DNA from: Aestuariibacter sp. A3R04 | Lineage (GTDB): Bacteria; Pseudomonadota; Gammaproteobacteria; Enterobacterales; Alteromonadaceae | Direction of reading: 5' to 3' | Assembly: GCF_018860805.1 (NCBI RefSeq) | Contig: NZ_JAHKQR010000016.1 | Location: 186,001-250,000 of the forward strand | DNA length: 64,000 bases | Shown here: positions 49,198-58,921 of the stretch, piece by piece | Numbering within the stretch: position 1 is the first letter of the stretch | How the letters are laid out: every line of letters begins with the position of its first letter | The notes under the pieces: generated by a model | Seen by the model: the letters and a program-made list of their open reading frames with translations, nothing else | Told to the model about the DNA's origin: nothing | Databases searched by the model: none | Position numbers and translations under genes: made by a program

Positions 49198-52100
49198 TTA
49201 GAAATCGTAGGTTAATTTGGTGTATAAGTAGCGACCGGAAATGCTGTGTACACGACCAAATGTACCGAAGCTTTCATCAGCTAAAGGTGGGTATTTGTCG
49301 AACAGGTTTTTTACGCCCATGGTGACTCTTAGCCCCTTGAAAGTGTCTTTTTTGAACTTATGGCTGACATAAGCGTTAACTTGTTGCCAGGCATCAATTT
49401 TCCAGCGTTGGTCAATACCGTCCACGGAAATTTTAGCGCTTGATTCTTCAAAATTGCCCACGTACTCCCAGAAAAGTGCGCTGGTCCAGTTGCCTATATT
49501 CCATTTCACAGACGCGTTGGCTTTCCATTCAGGACGCCCATTCACGCCAACTAACTGACCCAGCGAACTCACCGGCAAACCAGCATTAATGAGTACCTGC
49601 GACTCGTTGCCAGGGAATGATTCCACCCCTTTTAGGTGGGCGGCAGAGAAGTTATAGGTAAACTTACCAAATTCACCTTTATTAATATATTGGGCGGTAT
49701 AGTCTATACCACTGGATTTACGCTGGTTTAAGTTCATGTACGGGTCGTAAATACGCAGTATTTCACCCACCGGGGTAATATCGGTACCTTCAAACAACGC
49801 GAAATCTTCTTCTGTCGGCGCTGCACGCACCACGTTTTCGTTTTGCGAACCACTTCGCAAATAAAGCTGATCTAACGCAGATTGATTCCCTGCGCCCAAC
49901 ACACCAACCACATCTCGCTGCACGACTTCCCAATAATCGATGGCAAAGGTTAAGTTCTGTATGGCTGCAGGCGTGATGACTAACCCTAAACCCCGGTTGT
50001 AGGAGGTTTCTGATTCCAGTTCGGACGATTCGCGAATAATGGCAACCTGGTCACCTTTACAGTTGGTGTAGTTACCTTCAATGATGCCCTTTTGTAGCAT
50101 GGCTTCACATCTGGCGTAATCAACGGTGGAAGCCTGACGCTGTACTGCACTGGCGTTGGTTTGCACAAGGTTTGGCGCTCGGAAGCCTTTAGACCAACTC
50201 GCGCGCACCATGAAAACGTCGTTCAACGCCCAGGACATAGCGATACGTGGAACCACGACGCTACCAAAATCAGAAAAATGTTCAAAGCGGGTAGCGGCCT
50301 GTAAATCTATCGCTTGTACTAACGGCACCGCTTGCTGAGGCGATACTAAAGGTACGGCCAATTCAGCGAACGCCGACAACACAGTGTGATCGCCGGATAA
50401 ATCGTTGGTAGGGCTGTCGCCTAACGAATTACTTTGGTGTACCGCACCGGAAATAGCATCAACATAAGGTTCTGTGCCATCCAAACGCACATCCCGGTCG
50501 TCGCTAAAGCTTTCATAACGGAACTCAATACCCGAGGCAAAGCCAACGTTACCGCCAGGTAGGCTAAATAGCTCGTTATTCGACAATTTAAAATCGACCA
50601 ACGCGAGTTCTGTATCACCTTTTTTGTCTAAATCATCGTAAATGGCAGAGACAACCTCTGGCGAATTACATGCCCCGCAAAAAGGGTTGTACGCATCAGG
50701 CGTGGTTTGGTTAATAGCATCTTGCAGCTTGCTTACCGACACGGCATAGGTGGTTTTATCCCGGCTAATGGCAGTAGAGTACATCGCCGCTGTGTCGAAA
50801 TCCCAGTTACCCCATTGTCCGTTTAACCCAATTAGGGCGCGGTATGTTTCATTGGTAATGGTGGCTTGGCGCGGAATTTCAGTATCAGTAACACGGTAAG
50901 AGCGCAGTACTAAATCTAACCCCCCGGCGGCAATATTGGTGGTATTGGCGATGCGATTTGGGTTCACACTGCCATCGCTTAACGTCGTTCTGCCAAACGG
51001 ATTCCAGTACGCATCTTTTGAAATGGTGATGTACTGATCAGTTAATATGCGTGCAGAGTCCCCTCTTCGCTTTGTCTCAGCAAAATACGCACCTAACTCT
51101 CCGTATAATTGCAAGCCAGGGCCGAAGTCATAGGTAACAACCGAAAAAAGGTTTGCTCTGTGTCGCTCTGAAAACAGGTCACGCTCTTGTTCGAGATCGT
51201 GGTACATGGCGTTGTCGTTACCGTAGCTCCAATAACCATTATCAATACAAATGTCGCTACTCACATTCGCCAGGCACCCGGAGTTGGTGGTAGGTTGAAC
51301 GTGAAATCGGCCCGATGAATTGGTTAACACCGTTCCGTCATCTAACGTGATAACACCTGACTCCACTTTGTCAAAATACCCGTGCCCGCCAATGGAGGTG
51401 CGGTTATCAAATGCATTATTGCCTTCAAAAGCTGTGCCTTCCAGAAAGGGGGTACGATTCGCCACTGCATATTTGTATTCGGAAGCAGGTACTGCATTTC
51501 GGTGGCTGTAACCGCCATACACCGACACATAACCCTTACCGTCAGCGAACTCGCTTCCGCTACCAATGGTAAAATTGACATCCTTTCGGCCCAGTGTGGT
51601 TTCTGTTCCGTAGCGCAAGGTTGCCCGGGTACCTTCGTAATCATCAATCATCACCGTGTTTATCACGCCAGCAACGGCATCTGCGCCGTATAACGCCGAG
51701 GCGCCGTCACGCATGACTTCAAGCCTTGAAACACCTGCGGTAGGAATAGTATTCGCGTTATAGGTAACTACAGGCACAGAATTACTATTTTGCCACCCTG
51801 GGTGAACCGCCATACGACGCCCGTTGATGAGCATTAATGTATTGCCCGTGCCTACAGAGCGTAAATTTACCGACGCGATATCACCGCGAACCGTATTCAC
51901 ACCACCAGAGAAATTAGTTTCGTTGAACTCGATGTCGCCAGACTGTGGTAGCATGCGCAATAGTTCAGCGCCATCTGTGGCACCAAATGCTGCGATATCT
52001 TCACTGCTAATGGTGGAAATAGGCAAGGTACCGGCAATGTTCGCTCCTTGAATGTAAGAGCCTACCACCACGACTTCTTCAAGATATTCATCTTCATTTT

Positions 52101-52446
52101 GTTCTACAGCGGCCTGGTGTTGTTGTAGCTTGGCCGGCGCAGGCTTTTTTATGATGACGATAGCACCGCTTGCACCTTCAGTTGCTTCGTACCGGCTCCC
52201 CTGTAATGCTGCATTAAGGGCTTCCACCAAACTGTCAGAGTCTGTTACCTTGCGAACCATCAGGTTTTTATCGACACCTTCAGGCAACACAATTACCCGG
52301 TCGTATTTTTCAGACAGCACGGGTACAGCATCAATCAGAGACTGCTGAGAAATCGAGTAGCGCTCTTGGGCTGCCACGGGCTGGGCGCAGCCCATCGCAA
52401 TGGCAATAGTAGCAGCCAGTACGTGTGGCCGGGTTTTGATAAACAT
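49198..52446 (-). CDS. TonB-dependent receptor with STN signalling domain (FecA-like)
   Basis: A 1082-residue outer-membrane transporter. It has a signal peptide (about 1-27, cut after AQPVAAQ), an STN domain (about 30-110, ISQQSLIDAVPVLSEKYDRVIVLPEG), a TonB-box-like region, a plug domain (GADGAELLRMLPQSGD... GASALYGADAVAGVINTV) and a 22-strand barrel ending in a C-terminal Phe (LTYDF). The STN domain is what lets such receptors signal to a FecR-type anti-sigma. The adjoining sigma and FecR genes fit that. The ligand is unknown; the nearby phosphatase hints at a phosphorylated compound. Confidence 0.93.
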   Translation of the reverse strand: MFIKTRPHVLAATIAIAMGCAQPVAAQERYSISQQSLIDAVPVLSEKYDRVIVLPEGVDKNLMVRKVTDSDSLVEALNAALQGSRYEATEGASGAIVIIKKPAPAKLQQHQAAVEQNEDEYLEEVVVVGSYIQGANIAGTLPISTISSEDIAAFGATDGAELLRMLPQSGDIEFNETNFSGGVNTVRGDIASVNLRSVGTGNTLMLINGRRMAVHPGWQNSNSVPVVTYNANTIPTAGVSRLEVMRDGASALYGADAVAGVINTVMIDDYEGTRATLRYGTETTLGRKDVNFTIGSGSEFADGKGYVSVYGGYSHRNAVPASEYKYAVANRTPFLEGTAFEGNNAFDNRTSIGGHGYFDKVESGVITLDDGTVLTNSSGRFHVQPTTNSGCLANVSSDICIDNGYWSYGNDNAMYHDLEQERDLFSERHRANLFSVVTYDFGPGLQLYGELGAYFAETKRRGDSARILTDQYITISKDAYWNPFGRTTLSDGSVNPNRIANTTNIAAGGLDLVLRSYRVTDTEIPRQATITNETYRALIGLNGQWGNWDFDTAAMYSTAISRDKTTYAVSVSKLQDAINQTTPDAYNPFCGACNSPEVVSAIYDDLDKKGDTELALVDFKLSNNELFSLPGGNVGFASGIEFRYESFSDDRDVRLDGTEPYVDAISGAVHQSNSLGDSPTNDLSGDHTVLSAFAELAVPLVSPQQAVPLVQAIDLQAATRFEHFSDFGSVVVPRIAMSWALNDVFMVRASWSKGFRAPNLVQTNASAVQRQASTVDYARCEAMLQKGIIEGNYTNCKGDQVAIIRESSELESETSYNRGLGLVITPAAIQNLTFAIDYWEVVQRDVVGVLGAGNQSALDQLYLRSGSQNENVVRAAPTEEDFALFEGTDITPVGEILRIYDPYMNLNQRKSSGIDYTAQYINKGEFGKFTYNFSAAHLKGVESFPGNESQVLINAGLPVSSLGQLVGVNGRPEWKANASVKWNIGNWTSALFWEYVGNFEESSAKISVDGIDQRWKIDAWQQVNAYVSHKFKKDTFKGLRVTMGVKNLFDKYPPLADESFGTFGRVHSISGRYLYTKLTYDF

Positions 52447-52562
52447 GTGTTAACGCTCCAATGTTATTTAAGTTGAATTAGCTGATTTACCTAAATAACG
52501 ATTGGCTTTAATCTCTGTTTCAACATTCGGAAAGGTTTAACAAAAACGTCATAAACCGCTTG

Positions 52563-53510
52563 TCATTTTTGTAGCCAAATTACGCCCGTACCATCGATAT
52601 GCCACTTAATATCGTGACTCACCTGCAACGCGTCCAGGAATTGATTCAACTGATTGAGCCTGAATGAAGCCGTCACTACAAGCTCACCAATCTCAGGGTG
52701 TGCCAGTCGAATCGAATCCTGACGATATCTGTTTAGCACCTCGGTAATCTCTGCAATAGTGGTATTTTCAAAAGAAAATCGCTGGTTTCGCCAATTAGCA
52801 AATGTCCTGCTGCGCTGCTTCCCCACTTCCGAAAATTCACCGTGGTCATTCACCGTAACGAATTCAGAAGCGGTTAGATCTTCATAGTTAGCGTGATTAC
52901 TCACGTTCACGTGACCTTCAGCAACTTCCACCTTTACGGACGTTTTCCGTTTTAGCACTTCAAATACAGTGCCAAGCACCCTCACGTCCACGTCATCAAC
53001 ACTGACAACGAACGGCCGTTGTGCGTCTTTTGTCACTTTGTAAATGGCATCGCCTGCAAGTTGAGTAACCGCACGAATACGGTCATTTTGATTAACCAGC
53101 ACGTGGCTTTTTGCCCCTAACGTAATTTGCGACCCGTCCGGTAACATGAAATCGGCTATTTCCCCACGGGCTGTCACGAATTCTAAAGGCGCGGGTTCAT
53201 TCGTGTACTGGTAGGTAAAAAACAGCACCACACAAACAACACAAGCGGCAATTGCGCCAAGGGTTCCATTGCGCTTTTTATCCGTAGACTCTTCTGCCTT
53301 TTGTTTTAAGAATGCCTCTTCTCCAAGCGAACTGTAACGGGTTTGGCGGCGCAACACTTCCAGCTCCCGAAAACACTCTGCATGACGCTCATCAGCGCGC
53401 AGCCAGGTTTTAATCTGCTGTTGTTGCGCTACATCGCACATACCAGAATGAATAAGCTGATGATATTCTCTTGCTTGTTGCCACACTGCTTCGTCGTAAG
53501 ATGTGCTCAT
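52563..53510 (-). CDS. FecR-family anti-sigma/sensor protein
   Basis: A 315-residue inner-membrane sensor: an N-terminal cytosolic domain (about 1-75, WQQAREYHQLIHSG, DERHAECFRELEVL), a membrane helix (about 88-108), the FecR periplasmic domain (about 115-220, GEIADFMLPDGSQITLGAKS) and a C-terminal STN-like/DUF4974 domain (about 245-315) that meets the receptor's STN domain. It would hold the sigma factor inactive until the receptor is loaded. The start codon overlaps the sigma gene stop (ATGA). The receptor gene follows after 116 bases. Confidence 0.93.
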   Translation of the reverse strand: MSTSYDEAVWQQAREYHQLIHSGMCDVAQQQQIKTWLRADERHAECFRELEVLRRQTRYSSLGEEAFLKQKAEESTDKKRNGTLGAIAACVVCVVLFFTYQYTNEPAPLEFVTARGEIADFMLPDGSQITLGAKSHVLVNQNDRIRAVTQLAGDAIYKVTKDAQRPFVVSVDDVDVRVLGTVFEVLKRKTSVKVEVAEGHVNVSNHANYEDLTASEFVTVNDHGEFSEVGKQRSRTFANWRNQRFSFENTTIAEITEVLNRYRQDSIRLAHPEIGELVVTASFRLNQLNQFLDALQVSHDIKWHIDGTGVIWLQK

Positions 53511-54082
53511 TGGCCACTTCCTTCTTTGAGCAAGTAGGTGACGTTGTCAACGGAGCCATCGTATTCCCAGGTGCGAATAGTTTGATCCAGCAATGTTTGC
53601 GCTGCTGTAATGGTTCTGCTGATATTGGCAATAGGCAACCCGGTTTCCTGTGCTATCTGACGATAACTTTTGCCTTCAATAATACTCATAGTCATCAGTT
53701 GTTTTTGCTTCTCACTGAAAGTCGAGATGGCTTTTTCGATAAGCGCGTTACGCTCGGTTTGCAGGGCCGATTGTTCCGCAGAGTCCTCATAGACAGGTGC
53801 TATATCCAGCTCCTCAAAAATTTGATCCATTACCTGTTGCTGCTTGTCAATTCGCCTGAATTGATCAATAAAAAGGTTTCGTGCCACCGTATAAATAAAG
53901 GCTTTGGGGTTATCAATGCGTTGTTCGTTGCACAACTCTGAATACTTACAAAATGCTTGCTGAGCAATGTCTTCCGGATCAGGCGGGCCTGCGCCAAATC
54001 GCGCTTGCAGCCTGACGCACAGTTCTGGCCAGTACTGCTGATAGAGCTGATCAAAAAACTTCGACTTCATAAGTACAATCAT
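53507..54082 (-). CDS. ECF sigma factor (FecI-like)
   Basis: A 191-residue extracytoplasmic-function sigma factor. Region 2 is DPEDIAQQAFCKYSEL...FIYTVARNLFIDQFRR; region 4 is KQLMTMSIIEGKSYRQIAQE...IANISRTI, the -35 recognition helix. It should direct RNA polymerase to the receptor operon and be held by the downstream FecR protein. The start may be ATG at 54082 or 54070; neither has a clear ribosome site. It is the first gene of the sigma-FecR-receptor unit. Confidence 0.93.
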   Translation of the reverse strand: MIVLMKSKFFDQLYQQYWPELCVRLQARFGAGPPDPEDIAQQAFCKYSELCNEQRIDNPKAFIYTVARNLFIDQFRRIDKQQQVMDQIFEELDIAPVYEDSAEQSALQTERNALIEKAISTFSEKQKQLMTMSIIEGKSYRQIAQETGLPIANISRTITAAQTLLDQTIRTWEYDGSVDNVTYLLKEGSGQ

Positions 54083-54291
54083 TCAGTTAAGTGCCCGAAA
54101 GAGTATGACGATTTCATTGCGCTTTTATGAAACCCCGTTGCAGGAGGCCTTTTTACAATGCTTACCAGACAGACGAATGAAAGGTTGTAGTGTTTCGTTT
54201 TATTAAGAAAAAATAGTTATATCGCTTATTTGCGGGGAGCAAAGCAAATTTTCAGGCAGGTTGATATACCCAATATGCCTCAATAGACTGA

Positions 54292-54329
54292 CACGACTGG
54301 CTACCGGTGTTCGGATAGTGCCAGTCGTG
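54292..54329. terminator. Inverted repeat beyond the serine hydrolase gene
   Basis: CACGACTGGC and GCCAGTCGTG are a perfect 10-base inverted repeat around an 18-base loop, 17 bases past the serine hydrolase stop on the minus strand. There is no T run on that strand, so it may be a Rho-dependent or structural element. The remaining bases from 54083 to 54291 hold the promoter region of the sigma gene and no clear open frame. Confidence 0.55.
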
Positions 54330-54345
54330 CCTTGTCTTGCCTTCT

Positions 54346-56175
54346 TTACTGCCAGGACACAATACCAATAGTGCCGTGCCAGCACAGATACAGTACAACA
54401 ATGATTTGAAATAGCGTAAACCCGTAGCACAAGATGCGTAATACCGGGTTCACCGCTAGGTTTCTATGACGTATAAGCAAGTAGGTTGAATACGCCGTAC
54501 CCAGTGCAAATATAATGCTGGTAAACCACAACCCAACCGATACCACGCCAGGGCTCCCCAACCGGGTTATTGGCGACATTAAACCCAACAAAAGAAACAG
54601 TAAAAAGCTCCAGGTTGATGCGAGGCTAATTAGCGTTGCTCGTCGGGTAAACACTGCACCTTCGCCTGTATAACGATTCTTCCACAACTTGTATATCCAC
54701 ACCGGCGTTACCAACGACAGTACAACAAAAAGCAGTAGCCAACATACCAACACAACCTTGTCGGCCAACGCCAAGAATGTTGATTCTTGTTTGAAAACCC
54801 TGTCTCCATAATGAATAACCTTGCCTAATACGGGGTCGTTTGCTTCAACCATAACAATTTCATTTTTATCGTTTTTCCACTTACCTTGCCCCGCGTAGTG
54901 AAGCTCACGATGCCAGCCAGGAGGGAAAACACCGGAAAACAGAGCCTGGTTCTCATTGATTGCCAGTTTATTTGAAGAAGCAATGCGTTCTAAAAATGCA
55001 ATAGTTGGATTTCTGAGGTTTTGATAACGGTAGTAGCCGTGAAGGGCTTTGTTGGCGTGCTCATCGGTTTTTTCAAGCTCAGGCGCAGGAAACTGCGCGG
55101 TGAGATAGTCGCTTATCACTTTCACCACAGCCCGAAAACCTGCGCCGTTCTCAGTATTCTGAAGTACAAAAAAACCGGTGTTAAATTCGGGGGAATAAGA
55201 AAACTCCGATAACCAACCTGGCAATGAACCGTCGTGGCCTCGAAAGCGCCAGCCGTCGTAGTATCGGGCATAGTTATACACACCGTAACCAGCCGGGAAT
55301 ATACCAGCATTGGTACCGTGAGAATGCTCCATCCGTTCATAGCCTGAGGGTGACAATAGCGCTTCGTTGCGGTTCGCCAACGCCGATAGCAGTTTTATCG
55401 CATCACCAGTACTTATACTTAGCCCACCAGCGTAAGTCATGAGTACGGGTTTATACTCGACAGCGCTTCCCTTTGCGTAGCCTGTTGCCAGGTTCGTAGG
55501 GTTATTAGCGTAAGTAGCACTATTAATATCAAGAGGCGCAAAAATATATTGCTGAGCATAAACAGCAAAAGGCATACCGGTGATGCGTTCAACAATGAGG
55601 GCAGCCACCACGGCAGCTGAGTTCGTATAAGCATGTCTCGACCCTGGCGGCCAGCGGGATGTGCGGCTTTCGGCATCAACAGCCAGCGCATCTACAAGAC
55701 TAAGCCGGGGTTCATTATTGTAGGCGAACGCTTTTAGGGAGATGTCACGCCACCCCGTGGTATTTTCAACCAAATGTAGTACTTTTAACGGGGCGGTGTC
55801 TCGCCAAGGGTTTTTAAAGGGAACATCGGGCACGTGGCTTACCAATGTATCATCGAGGTTTAACTGGCCTGACTCCACCAGCTGCATAATGGCAATGCCC
55901 ACAATCATTTTGCTGACTGACGCGACCCGATAAACTGTGTCTTGCGTTACCGCATTCTTGCTCTGTAGATCAGCCATGCCAATAGTCGCAATGTGAGTGG
56001 CTCCGTTGTTATCTACTATCCCGTAGCTTACTGATGACAACCTGTGCTGTTGAACCAGCTCTTGTATTTTTTCATCCAGCGCACTTACCCCACCAAGTTG
56101 ATGCGCTTCAGCTATGCCAAAACGGCAAAAAAGTAAGAGGAAAATTACGCCTGTTAGTTTTAATAGTGTAGACAA
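54346..56175 (-). CDS. Membrane-anchored serine hydrolase (class C beta-lactamase/PBP-like fold)
   Basis: A protein of about 609 residues with a signal peptide, a beta-lactamase-related domain (S-x-x-K motif SVSK about 86-89, YTN-type segment YTNSAAV, and HGSLPGW for the third motif region), then a linker and four C-terminal membrane helices. The fold is shared by D-aminopeptidases, esterases and class C lactamases, so substrate is not clear. A TTG at 56175 has AGGAG in place and gives a clean signal peptide (STLLKLTGVIFLLLF); an ATG at 56217 has its only SD-like bases too close. It is divergent from the CadC-like gene. Confidence 0.82.
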   Translation of the reverse strand: MSTLLKLTGVIFLLLFCRFGIAEAHQLGGVSALDEKIQELVQQHRLSSVSYGIVDNNGATHIATIGMADLQSKNAVTQDTVYRVASVSKMIVGIAIMQLVESGQLNLDDTLVSHVPDVPFKNPWRDTAPLKVLHLVENTTGWRDISLKAFAYNNEPRLSLVDALAVDAESRTSRWPPGSRHAYTNSAAVVAALIVERITGMPFAVYAQQYIFAPLDINSATYANNPTNLATGYAKGSAVEYKPVLMTYAGGLSISTGDAIKLLSALANRNEALLSPSGYERMEHSHGTNAGIFPAGYGVYNYARYYDGWRFRGHDGSLPGWLSEFSYSPEFNTGFFVLQNTENGAGFRAVVKVISDYLTAQFPAPELEKTDEHANKALHGYYRYQNLRNPTIAFLERIASSNKLAINENQALFSGVFPPGWHRELHYAGQGKWKNDKNEIVMVEANDPVLGKVIHYGDRVFKQESTFLALADKVVLVCWLLLFVVLSLVTPVWIYKLWKNRYTGEGAVFTRRATLISLASTWSFLLFLLLGLMSPITRLGSPGVVSVGLWFTSIIFALGTAYSTYLLIRHRNLAVNPVLRILCYGFTLFQIIVVLYLCWHGTIGIVSWQ

Positions 56176-56322
56176 TGCTATGCTCCTGGTTACATTATGT
56201 GCTTTGAGAGATAGCATCCTTACTCAAGGCATTGACGTCTGACAGGAAACTTTTGTGATGTCTTGTTATTTTACGATAAGATGGGATGTTCACAAAAAGT
56301 CACACTGATAAGCAGCTGATTT

Positions 56323-58452
56323 ATGTCAAAAAAACCAGAAGAGACGACTATTTACGCTTTCGGCGATTTTCAGCTGAACACAGCTTCAGAACGGCTAATC
56401 AGACTCGATGAACCTGTGGCTATAGAGCCTCAATTGTACGCATTACTATGGCTTTTCATTCAGCATCCCGGCGTTATCCTGTCAAAGCCAGTAATAGAGA
56501 CAGAAGTATGGGCGGGCCGCCCTGTATCAGATGACGCGTTGCGCGCGGCCATTAAAAAGCTCAGAGATGTACTCCATGATGATGCCCGTGCCCCGCAATA
56601 TATTAAAACGATTCCCAAACAGGGTTTTAAGTGGCTAGCCAGGGTTGATGCAATACGAGAACCTGTAACCAAACCGCAGAAAAACAAAACAGTAACCCTA
56701 TGGTTAGTTTGTTTTATAGCCCTTGCGCTGCTTGGTCTCGCGGGCTGGTATGGTTTTTCCGCCCCTACCCCAAACAAAGCCAAATCCGACGGTGTCACTA
56801 TTACCAGCCTCACCAACATGACTGGCTCTGAAGTTGACGCTGATTACAATGCCACAAGCAATGTGCTTGCGGTAATACATCGGGATTCTCGTGGCAGCCC
56901 ACAGCAACTTTACTTAAAATCGCTGAATGACAATGTAATAACCCGGTTGAGTTGGGACGAAGCTAATTACCATGACAGCTATTGGTCTCACGATGGAAAA
57001 AAGCTGGTGTTTATGCGCCTGCACGACCATCGTGAAAACTGGTATATCGCCCATATTGATCACATGCTGAACGTCACACAACTCGATACCATCACAAACC
57101 CCTTGCTAGACAAAAAGTATGTCATCGGCTGGACAATCGATGACAATGGTCTCTTACTGGCCGAAGAAATGGAGCCAGGCAAGCAGCATCGGATTTACGA
57201 ATTTGATCTTAGCTCAACAACAATAACGGCCTTGACCAACCCGAATGTAGCGGGTCGCGGCGATTACGCTGCATCACTTTCACCAGATGGAAGCAAACTG
57301 GCCATTTTGCGCGAAGAGGTCGCAAGAGAAGCCACACTTCTTGTTACCTCAATGGAGGACGGTAATCTACTGGCTAATGTTGCCCTGCCTTTTGTACCCA
57401 GCCGGTTAGTGTGGACACCAGGTGGAACCACTATCGCAATGAGCAGTTTCTACGGCGACCATTTAAGATACAACCTGCTTGATGGCGCAACCAGTAGTAC
57501 ACCACATCTGCCAGAAAACAGTTTGGATTTTTTCGCTTCTTGCGGAGAAACCTGTTACATCATGCGCCAACATAACGGCAACTTCCTCGATCTTCAGGAA
57601 ACGCCACTTTCAGCTATTCACAATAGAGTGTCTGACGTTGCTACTTTGCCGCTCATAGGCAGTGGGCGATTAATAAGGCTAAACAACGCTCAGGATTTCC
57701 CTCAATACCTCCCAAACCAGCAAGGTGTTCTTTTTGTATCACTACAGGGCAAACAACTGCTTTTTCAGCAATTAACTCAGCAGAACAGCGAGCGAACGTT
57801 TGCCACGCTCGACAGCCAGTTACGGTTAAACACCGTGGTGGTATCGCCGGACGGTAGCCTGGTGGCAGGCTCGGCAAATGGCCGCTTGTTTATTAGTAGT
57901 CTTAGCAACGAGGAATCACTGCCCGTATCGTTTTTAACCAGCGCACTGGAAAGGTATGAGAATCCGGTTTGGCATCAGGGTGGCGAGCAACTTTACGTGT
58001 CCAGGCTTACTGCCAATCAGCCGGATATTGTGGCGTTTGATGTTGCAAGTAAGCAAATGACACCTGTGGCCAACAACCTGCTGGCTTTCGCACCAGTACC
58101 CGACTCGCCGTCTCTGGCCATGGGCATTACGGCAGATTTACAGGTGGTTACGCTAACGAATAGCAACGGAGAGTGGCAACAAGAGTCAAACATAGGCAAG
58201 GTAACCTCGGCGTCACCCAACCGCTGGTACCTTACCAATGATGCGCTTTATCACACTAAGTATCAGATCCCCGAGGCCTTCCTGTGCAAACTGTCATTGA
58301 AACCAATGAACGAAGAACACCCGCAGGAGCAATGCTGGTCTGTGGGTGACAATCGCTTTCGTCTTCACTTCGATATTTCCCCAATAGAGAAAAAGGTGAT
58401 GTTGGTAGAATCACTTAGTGCTCAAAGTGATATTATTCAGCTGAGCTGGTGA
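56323..58452 (+). CDS. CadC-like transmembrane transcriptional regulator
   Basis: A 709-residue sensor in one chain: an OmpR-type winged helix at the N-terminus (about 10-108, FGDFQLNTASERLIRL... DDALRAAIKKLRDVL, TIPKQGFKWLARV), one membrane helix (about 125-147), and a large periplasmic part with TolB/WD40-like beta-propeller repeats (SPDGSKLAIL, SPDGSLVAGS). Such proteins bind DNA while still in the membrane and read periplasmic signals. The divergent hydrolase gene is a likely target. No partner kinase is needed. Confidence 0.9.
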   Translation: MSKKPEETTIYAFGDFQLNTASERLIRLDEPVAIEPQLYALLWLFIQHPGVILSKPVIETEVWAGRPVSDDALRAAIKKLRDVLHDDARAPQYIKTIPKQGFKWLARVDAIREPVTKPQKNKTVTLWLVCFIALALLGLAGWYGFSAPTPNKAKSDGVTITSLTNMTGSEVDADYNATSNVLAVIHRDSRGSPQQLYLKSLNDNVITRLSWDEANYHDSYWSHDGKKLVFMRLHDHRENWYIAHIDHMLNVTQLDTITNPLLDKKYVIGWTIDDNGLLLAEEMEPGKQHRIYEFDLSSTTITALTNPNVAGRGDYAASLSPDGSKLAILREEVAREATLLVTSMEDGNLLANVALPFVPSRLVWTPGGTTIAMSSFYGDHLRYNLLDGATSSTPHLPENSLDFFASCGETCYIMRQHNGNFLDLQETPLSAIHNRVSDVATLPLIGSGRLIRLNNAQDFPQYLPNQQGVLFVSLQGKQLLFQQLTQQNSERTFATLDSQLRLNTVVVSPDGSLVAGSANGRLFISSLSNEESLPVSFLTSALERYENPVWHQGGEQLYVSRLTANQPDIVAFDVASKQMTPVANNLLAFAPVPDSPSLAMGITADLQVVTLTNSNGEWQQESNIGKVTSASPNRWYLTNDALYHTKYQIPEAFLCKLSLKPMNEEHPQEQCWSVGDNRFRLHFDISPIEKKVMLVESLSAQSDIIQLSW

Positions 58453-58793
58453 GTGCAAATGCGGCGATTACGCCCGACAAGATGTGCCAAACGATTCAGT
58501 CTATTCGTAGCCACTTTATACCCTTAAACGCCAAGTGCGAATATGAGATTGGTGATGGCGCATCCAGCTATCTAAAACCTGGTTATTGTTAAAAGACTAC
58601 AAAATGAAACCTGTTACATCATTCCCGCTAATGTTCTCTTCTAATCGTTTTTTCCGTCATCGCTAACGATAAAAACCATAAAATTGCACCAAAACTTAAC
58701 TTATTATTTCACTGTTTTACTTTTATTTTACATTTAATGGTAAATTAAGTTATTGTTATGCGGGTAGGCATTTGGGAATTTTAATGCCCGCAC
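58453..58793. other. Non-coding stretch before the EF-hand TonB receptor gene
   Basis: About 340 bases without a convincing gene, AT-rich in its later part. A weak promoter candidate is TTTACA at 58727-58732, 18 bases, then TATTGT at 58751-58756. It would place the start of transcription before the two operators at 58794 and 58829. The first part may hold the terminator of the CadC-like gene, but I see no strong hairpin. Confidence 0.4.
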
Positions 58794-58813
58794 AATTGTA
58801 ACCGGTTACAATT
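58794..58813. promoter_or_regulatory. LacI-type operator 1
   Basis: AATTGTAACCGGTTACAATT is a perfect 20-base palindrome with a central CG, as LacI-family regulators bind. It lies 108 bases before the receptor start codon. A second copy lies 32 bases away centre to centre, about three helical turns. Confidence 0.85.
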
Positions 58814-58828
58814 CATTGCAATCAAAAA

Positions 58829-58842
58829 TGTAACCGGTTACG
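58829..58842. promoter_or_regulatory. LacI-type operator 2
   Basis: TGTAACCGGTTACG repeats the inner 14 bases of the first operator with one changed end base. The pair suggests cooperative or looped binding. The regulator gene is not in this window. Confidence 0.8.
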
Positions 58843-58921
58843 CCTGTGACGAACAAGTTCGTTAAATAAGCTGTTGAACTACCAATCGCATTTAGATTAG
58901 TACTTTAAAAGGACACTTAGC

